A stretch of 64,000 bases of DNA, from NCBI GenBank assembly GCA_012295275.1, contig CM022679.1, forward strand, positions 310,001 through 374,000, in the 5' to 3' direction. This document shows, piece by piece, positions 59,201-64,000 of this stretch. A program made the position numbers and the translations under genes. Below the pieces are notes generated by a model. The model searched no databases. It had not been told where the DNA came from and saw only the letters and a list, made by a program, of their open reading frames with translations. The stretch comes from Chrysomallon squamiferum (lineage: Eukaryota; Mollusca; Gastropoda; Neomphalida; Peltospiridae). The stretch's first letter is position 1. Each line of letters begins with the position of its first letter.

Positions 59201-60362
59201 ACAGGTAAATACATATACCTTCTTTCAAAATGTGTCAAAACAGGTAAATATAGACCTTCTTTCAAAATGTGTCAAAATGGGTAAATATATAGACCTTCTT
59301 TCAAAATGTGTCAAAACGGGTAAATATGTAGACCTTCTTTCAAAATATGTCAAAACAGGTAAATATAGACCTTCTTTCAAAATGTGTCAAAACGGGTAAA
59401 TATGTAGATCTTTCAAAATGTGTCAAAACAGGTTAATACAGACCTTCTTTCAAAATGTGCCAAAACAGTTAAATACTTAAAGATCTATTTTCAAAACAAG
59501 ACAAATCATGTAAATAAGTAGATCTGTTTCCAAGATAGGACAAAAAGATAAATGTATTGATTTGCTTTCAGTATGTAATCATAACAGGTTAATTTGTAGA
59601 CACTGTTTTTGCTGTACATTTATTATTAGCATTATTCTTTCTTTTTTCTCTTTTTCACTGAGCATTTGTTTAGTTATCTGTAGTTACATTATTTTTATTT
59701 TCAGAGAGTGGAGAACAGTTGTTATTTTTTCATCTGCCTGATGTTTTACCTGGACTTCCCCCCAGCAGGGATGAGCAGCCCAGAAAGAAATCTCAAACTG
59801 AGCAGACAAAACCAGATGAACGCAATGAAGACTCTGTACGTTGTTAAAAATTAGCTGAGTAACAGAAAGATAAGTTTTATTTACATGTGTCTTGTTTAAT
59901 ATAAAAACTGTTTTTATTGCGTACATTGAATACTTTATGTTGTAGGAAAATATTTCTAAGAAGTTGGCAATGTGTTCTCTTTCTGACTTCTCTGAAGGTT
60001 TTATTGGCAAACTACAAGTACGGAAATCAGGGAAAGCTCAGCTTGTTCTGGGCAGCGTTAAACTTGATGTGTCTGTTGGGACTCCATGTGGATTTCTACA
60101 GGTAAAATTCAGTTTTCTCTATACTCTTAACTTTCTTCTATCTTAGTATTTCAGTACTTGCAATCTACTTACATCTTCAGTTTCATTCAGTTAGAAGTGT
60201 ACTTCACTTGTGTACCTCTAGAAGTGTGCTTGCACTCTACTTCACTATAATTTATTCAGTTTCAAATCTCAACTATTTACTGACTGACAATACAAGTCCT
60301 ATATTCTGTGGCTTGTGTAGCATTTTATTTTTCCTACAGTAACATTAGAAAAGAAAATCAAA

Positions 60363-60407
<45 letters not shown>

Positions 60408-60755
60408 ATTATTATAAAAATAATAAAAACCGCTAAACAATCACTTTTAAAAGAAAACATTTAATTTCAAAAAGATTTAAAAAATGATTCAAGAACAAAT
60501 TTTGTTACAGTTGTTCATTGTTGCAAGCATGAACTGTTGTAGTTTATCCAGTTCTAGAAAGTCACAGCTTTTTTCACTGAACTTAAAAAAACTTACAATT
60601 TATGTTTGTCTTTATTTTTCTGATAAAAATTGTCTTTCTTTCAGGATCTTGTTTGTATACGTACAGAGGGAAATTCAGGTCACATGACCATGCTGGGCCA
60701 CATTCGAGATAGACTTGTTTGTACACCAGACTTTGAAACACTACTTCATTCATGA
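56204..60755 (+). CDS. POLR3D: DNA-directed RNA polymerase III subunit RPC4
   Basis: Nine coding exons: 56204-56289, 56624-56719, 57531-57715, 57897-58016, 58408-58518, 59049-59165, 59705-59835, 59946-60101 and 60645-60755. They join in phase into 370 residues (human 398). RPC4 pairs with RPC5 in a TFIIF-like subcomplex of RNA polymerase III that acts in initiation, termination and reinitiation. Family signatures: RGLIGRRGAPT, RDLTLGGVPKKVFTPNI, an RGRGRG tract, VIQSHSIFEQGPGE, VTIKKEKK, LPLEAS, LLFFHLPDVLPG and the C-terminal domain GKLQVRKSGKAQLVLG, then TPCGFLQ, ending RDLTPDFE-like (CTPDFETLLHS). Intron 4 uses the donor at 58017; the stronger-looking gtatgt at 58013 breaks phase. The ATG context gaagATGGC resembles the TISU element. 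The exon 6 donor lies in a repeat of itself. AATAAA is at 60812-60817. Confidence 0.94.
58030..58385. repeat. Minisatellite with one inverted unit, POLR3D intron 4
   Basis: About five copies of a 50-60 bp unit containing tatactagatgacatacata, then tttgtataataccacacatt. The copy at about 58228-58285 is inverted (tacaaatacatatgtaattt then agtacacagtgtggtatt), giving a local inverted repeat. Confidence 0.8.
58530..58830. repeat. Degenerate minisatellite in POLR3D intron 5
   Basis: About five copies of a unit of about 60 bp containing ataatcaatacattacctgt then tatctttgtatattacttta. It starts close to the exon 5 donor but does not include exon bases. Confidence 0.7.
59138..59600 (+). repeat. Donor-derived minisatellite at POLR3D exon 6
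   Basis: About nine clear and three decayed copies of a unit of about 39 bp: gaccttctttcaaaatgtgc, then caaaacag, then gtaaatacata. Copy 1 is the end of exon 6 (gacctgctttcaaaatgtgccaaaacag) plus its donor gtaaat. Copies 2 and 3 keep a 39-base period, so exon frame and splice phase are preserved; copy 3 to 4 is 37 bases and shifts frame. Several copies keep acag|gtaaat or acgg|gtaaat. Confidence 0.93.
60358..60402. repeat. (AAAT)n microsatellite in POLR3D intron 8
   Basis: About 11 units of aata/aaat in a row. Confidence 0.92.
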
Positions 60756-60811
60756 TGACACTTCAAAAATATGAAGTGTATATTTTCATGAGGGAAAAAA
60801 AAAAAGTGACA

Positions 60812-60817
60812 AATAAA
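60812..60817 (+). terminator. Candidate POLR3D poly(A) signal
   Basis: AATAAA lies 57 bases after the POLR3D stop codon, followed by a T/G-containing stretch. Cleavage site not determined. Confidence 0.6.
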
Positions 60818-61109
60818 TATCTAAAAACTAAAAAGGTTTTATTATAATTGCACGTGCATCCCTTGTTTGTTCTTTATTATCATTATTTCAAACTAATGTC
60901 TGTCACATAATAAGAAAAATAGTAATAACACTTAATCATGTATTTTTAAATTTTTATTCACTTCTTTTTTTTCTTTTTTTTTTCTTTTAAATTGTGCTAT
61001 TTAATTATGTCATTTGTATCCAGAAATTTGCGTACCAGTACTATTTTAAATAACACTATAATAAAAACGTTAACTTATTTGTATTCAACTGAATACATTT
61101 AGAAAACAT

Positions 61110-62035
61110 TTCTAACACTGGTGTATTGACTGTGACGTGAACGTTTCTAACACTGGTGTATTGACTGACTTGAACGTTTCTAACACTGCTTGCTGTATTG
61201 ACTGTGACGTGAACGTTTCTAACACTGGTGTATTGACTGTGACGTGAACGTTTCTAACACTGCTTGCTGTATTGACTGTGACGTGAACGTTTCTAACACT
61301 GGTGTATTAACTGACGTGAACGTTTCTAACGCTGGTGTACTGACTGACGTGAACGTTTCTAACACTGGTGTATTGACTGACGTGAACGTTTCTAACACTG
61401 CTTGCTGTATTGACTGTGACGTGAACATTTCTAACACTGCTGTATTGACTGTGACGTGAACGTTTCTAACACTGCTTGCTGTATTGACTATGACGTGAAC
61501 GTTTCTAACACTGCTTGCTGTATTGACTGTGACGTGAACATTTCTAACACTGCTGTATTGACTGTGACGTGAACGTTTCTAACACTGCTTGCTGTATTGA
61601 CTGACGTGAACGTTTCTAACACTGCTTGCTGTATTGACTGACGTGAACGTTTCTAACACTGGTGTATTGACTGTGACGTGAACGTTTCTAACACTGGTGT
61701 ATTGACTGTGACGTGAACGTTTCTAACACTGGTGTATTGACTGACGTGAACGTTTCTAACAGTGGTGTATTGACTGTGACGTGAACGTTTCTAACACTGC
61801 TGTATTGACTATGACGGGATCGTTTCTAACAGTGGTGTATTGACTGTGACGTGAACGTGTCTAACTGCTGTATTGACTATGACGGGATCGTTTCTAACAC
61901 TGCTTGCAGTATTGACTGACGTGAACGTTTCTAACACTGCTTGCTGTATTGACTGTGACGTGAACGTTTCTAACACTGCTATATTGACTGACGTGAACGT
62001 TTCTAACTGGTGTATTGACTCACGTGAACGTTTTA
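61110..62035 (+). repeat. Intergenic minisatellite with repeated tgacgtgaacg
   Basis: About 26 copies of tgacgtgaacgtttctaaca then ctgcttgctgtattgac or the shorter ctggtgtattgac, with and without an extra tg before acg. Variants of about 31, 35 and 39 bp alternate. Copies are very alike. It lies between POLR3D and CSNK1, 300 bases after the POLR3D poly(A) signal. Confidence 0.93.
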
Positions 62036-63313
62036 TTATTCGTGGCTTTATTATTCGCATATTGCACTAAAACAATGTTTAAACGAAAATAAACACAAAA
62101 ACAAACAACACACAAGGGACGTGCACAGATTCGCAGAAATTTAAATCCTATGTAACCCTCAAAATGTTCGCCGTACCCTTTTCATTTGCGTAACCCTATA
62201 TATATATATATCAGTAATAATTCACATACAATAAGGATTGTGACTGAGATAAATTAATTAATACAGTTATCATGAGTTTCTTTATTATCTGAAAGAAAAT
62301 AGCATTTCGTCGCGTTCGGTTAGTCGCGGTTCGGGAAAAATCTGAATAAAACGCACGCAATCGTCATATTACTGCTTTCTTTTTTTGGGTTTTCGTTACA
62401 AAGTTTAAGTAATTTAGATACACGGCTGAAGGCGGGAGATTGTTATGCTACTGATAATTAATGGGTGGTTGATAATTAGTAATTTGTGACATTGTTAAAT
62501 ACCACAGGAAAGGTTACATCGCAAATGGATCGAAATCTGTTGATTTCCAGTTTACCCAATACAAGTAACAGATAATTCTATATCCCAGACAACTAAAACA
62601 ATTTTTCATGAAAGAATGTCGTCACTCACTGGCCAACACTGCTGATGTAGTGAATGGCGTTTTATTTACAACGATGAGCAAACTGTCGTTCAGCATAGCA
62701 CAAAAGTGCGCTTTGCAAGGACGGTTTTGTGCGATCATCACGCGAATGAAACGATCGTATGCGCAATTTCTGCATCCCTGTGTGCGCGCGTGTGTGTGAA
62801 CAAATTAAACAAACAAAATACATATATTTGTGTGTGTGTGTATTTGAATATGTGTATGTTTATATAAAAATTAAGAAAAAACAAAGCAACTAAGAATAAA
62901 ACAGTAACTTGATATTATAATTATACAAGCTTGACGAGTTCGGCTTGGTTGAGCTACAGTACCTTTGGGCAATTAGTACCAGGAAGTGGAAACATCGCGC
63001 CTGCGTAGAGTAGCAACCGAAGAAAAGAAGTAAATAATGGCGGATATATAGGAGAAAAGAAAGGCGAAATTTATCCGCAACATCTTTCGAATATTTAATA
63101 AAATATTAGATGTCTAACGATGTCAATCGATGGATGAAAGTTTTACTTTCCAAAATAAAGTAGTATTATAAAATCTAGTCGGAGGTAGGTAAGATGAATT
63201 AAGTGAAAACATAGCTACTGTACAGTGAAGTTTTGTTTATTTAGATAATCCTTCCCAGTGGATCACGTATTCAGTATTTTTATATCACTAATTCTGATTT
63301 GTTTTCAGTTAGA
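62036..63313. promoter_or_regulatory. Upstream region and 5' UTR of the casein kinase 1 gene
   Basis: Less AT-rich than the rest. Near 62985-63050 it has gcgcctgcg and taaataATGGCGGat; the latter fits a YY1-type element often found at transcription starts. That ATG (63037-63039) would open a four-codon uORF ending in TAG. A good donor (gag|gtaggtaag) at about 63187 and an acceptor at 63307-63308 suggest a 5' UTR intron. A 63-codon frame at 62608-62799 shows no family likeness. Confidence 0.45.
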
Positions 63314-63389
63314 ATGGAGCTTCGGGTTGGTAACAAATACCGACTAGGCCGCAAGATTGGAAGCGGATCATTTGGAGACATCTATTTAG
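63314..63389 (+). CDS. CSNK1D/E: Casein kinase 1 delta/epsilon, first coding exon (gene runs off right edge)
   Basis: The exon encodes the first 25 residues plus one base: M-E-L-R-V-G-N-K-Y, then [16 protein letters not shown], with Gly completed across the splice. This is the invariant N-terminus of casein kinase 1 delta and epsilon, including the Gly-rich ATP-binding loop I-G-S-G-S-F-G (15-21). The kinase phosphorylates many targets, among them PERIOD proteins of the circadian clock and Wnt components. The acceptor (tttgttttcag, 63298-63308) lies five bases before the ATG. The donor is gtaagc at 63390. No further exon is seen up to 64000, so intron 1 is longer than 610 bases. Delta and epsilon cannot be told apart here; invertebrates usually have a single such gene. 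Confidence 0.92.
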
Positions 63390-64000
63390 GTAAGCAGTAT
63401 GTTCTTTATCTTTCTTTTTGACATTTGTCAGCTGTCACTGAAAAAGGAGAGAGAGAGAGAGGAGAAAAAACGAATAACTCTACCATTAAAAAACAAAACA
63501 ATTAAAAACAAGTTAAAAATTAAAATAAAAAATCTAATAATAAAAAGAAGGAAATAAATAATTACAGTTTTACTGTTACTTATTTAGGATTATGGTGATA
63601 AAATATTTTTACATGTATAATATTGATTTATTGTTACTGATCATTTTGGTATGTATAATTTTGAATTAAAATAATGAAAATACAATGTATATGATCTCAT
63701 GTTCACTTTGTTCATATAATTTAATAAATTAAAAATTGATGACATTCAGGAGTGAACTAATCACTGAAGAAAAAAAAAGTATTTAATTGTTAATGTCACA
63801 GAGATGATTGGGAAAAAAATAATTTACAGTTTCAGTGGTAAAAACGTTTTTTGACATATTAAAAAGTTGAATGTATTTCAGTAATTTCATGAATAAAAAT
63901 ATTACACAACACTATAAAGAACAATCTGCATCCTTCAAATCTTGAATTGATTTTAAAAATTGTTTTAGCTGACATATATTTTTTTTAAATCATATTTTCA
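63390..64000. other. Casein kinase 1 intron, start
   Basis: AT-rich intronic DNA with a short (GA)n run at 63450-63463. No exon recognised. Confidence 0.6.

Overview
This window is animal nuclear DNA. Every gene but one is split by GT-AG (rarely GC-AG) introns. The DNA is AT-rich and packed with micro- and minisatellites, and the proteins are ordinary metazoan orthologues. The gene set and style suit an invertebrate, probably a lophotrochozoan such as a mollusc. That is an inference; no single marker proves it.

Layout, left to right: (1) 1-333, minus, the N-terminal part of a two-pass membrane protein running off the left edge. (2) 3476-6190, minus, a 904-residue coiled-coil protein in one uninterrupted frame. 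(3) 13045-14557, minus, a three-exon UPF0728 (C10orf53-like) protein, head-to-head with (4) 15260-21859, plus, NFU1, the mitochondrial iron-sulphur scaffold, in eight coding exons. (5) 24207-29514, plus, a secreted Kazal-domain protein in six exons. (6) 34597-36067, minus, a two-pass membrane protein with PPxY motifs, head-to-head with (7) 37609-41938, plus, WBP2 in seven exons. (8) 43948-52816, plus, YARS2, mitochondrial tyrosyl-tRNA synthetase, in thirteen coding exons, with a 2.65 kb long-terminal-inverted-repeat element in intron 1. (9) 56204-60755, plus, POLR3D (RNA polymerase III subunit RPC4) in nine coding exons. (10) 63314 to the right edge, plus, the first coding exon of a casein kinase 1 delta/epsilon gene. 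The genes do not form one pathway. Two (NFU1, YARS2) are nuclear genes for mitochondrial proteins, and two adjacent ones (the membrane protein and WBP2) carry PPxY ligands for WW domains.

Exon models were built by hand. Splice sites were chosen so that phase matches across each junction and the joined protein matches the remembered family pattern. Coding lengths come out as exact multiples of three for all complete genes.

The most striking signal is not a gene. Many of the tandem repeats sit exactly on exon boundaries, and the repeat unit contains the splice site plus adjoining exon bases, or the last codons plus the stop. Clear cases are the UPF0728 exon 2 acceptor, NFU1 exon 6 acceptor, NFU1 stop codon, PPxY-gene stop codon, YARS2 exon 10 donor and exon 11 acceptor (intron 10 is almost nothing but these two arrays), and the POLR3D exon 6 donor. 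The repeats are therefore local amplifications of gene edges. They fill introns with decoy splice sites, and in POLR3D they encode in-frame 13-residue modules. Whether this is a mechanism or chance overlap in a minisatellite-rich genome needs a genome-wide test.
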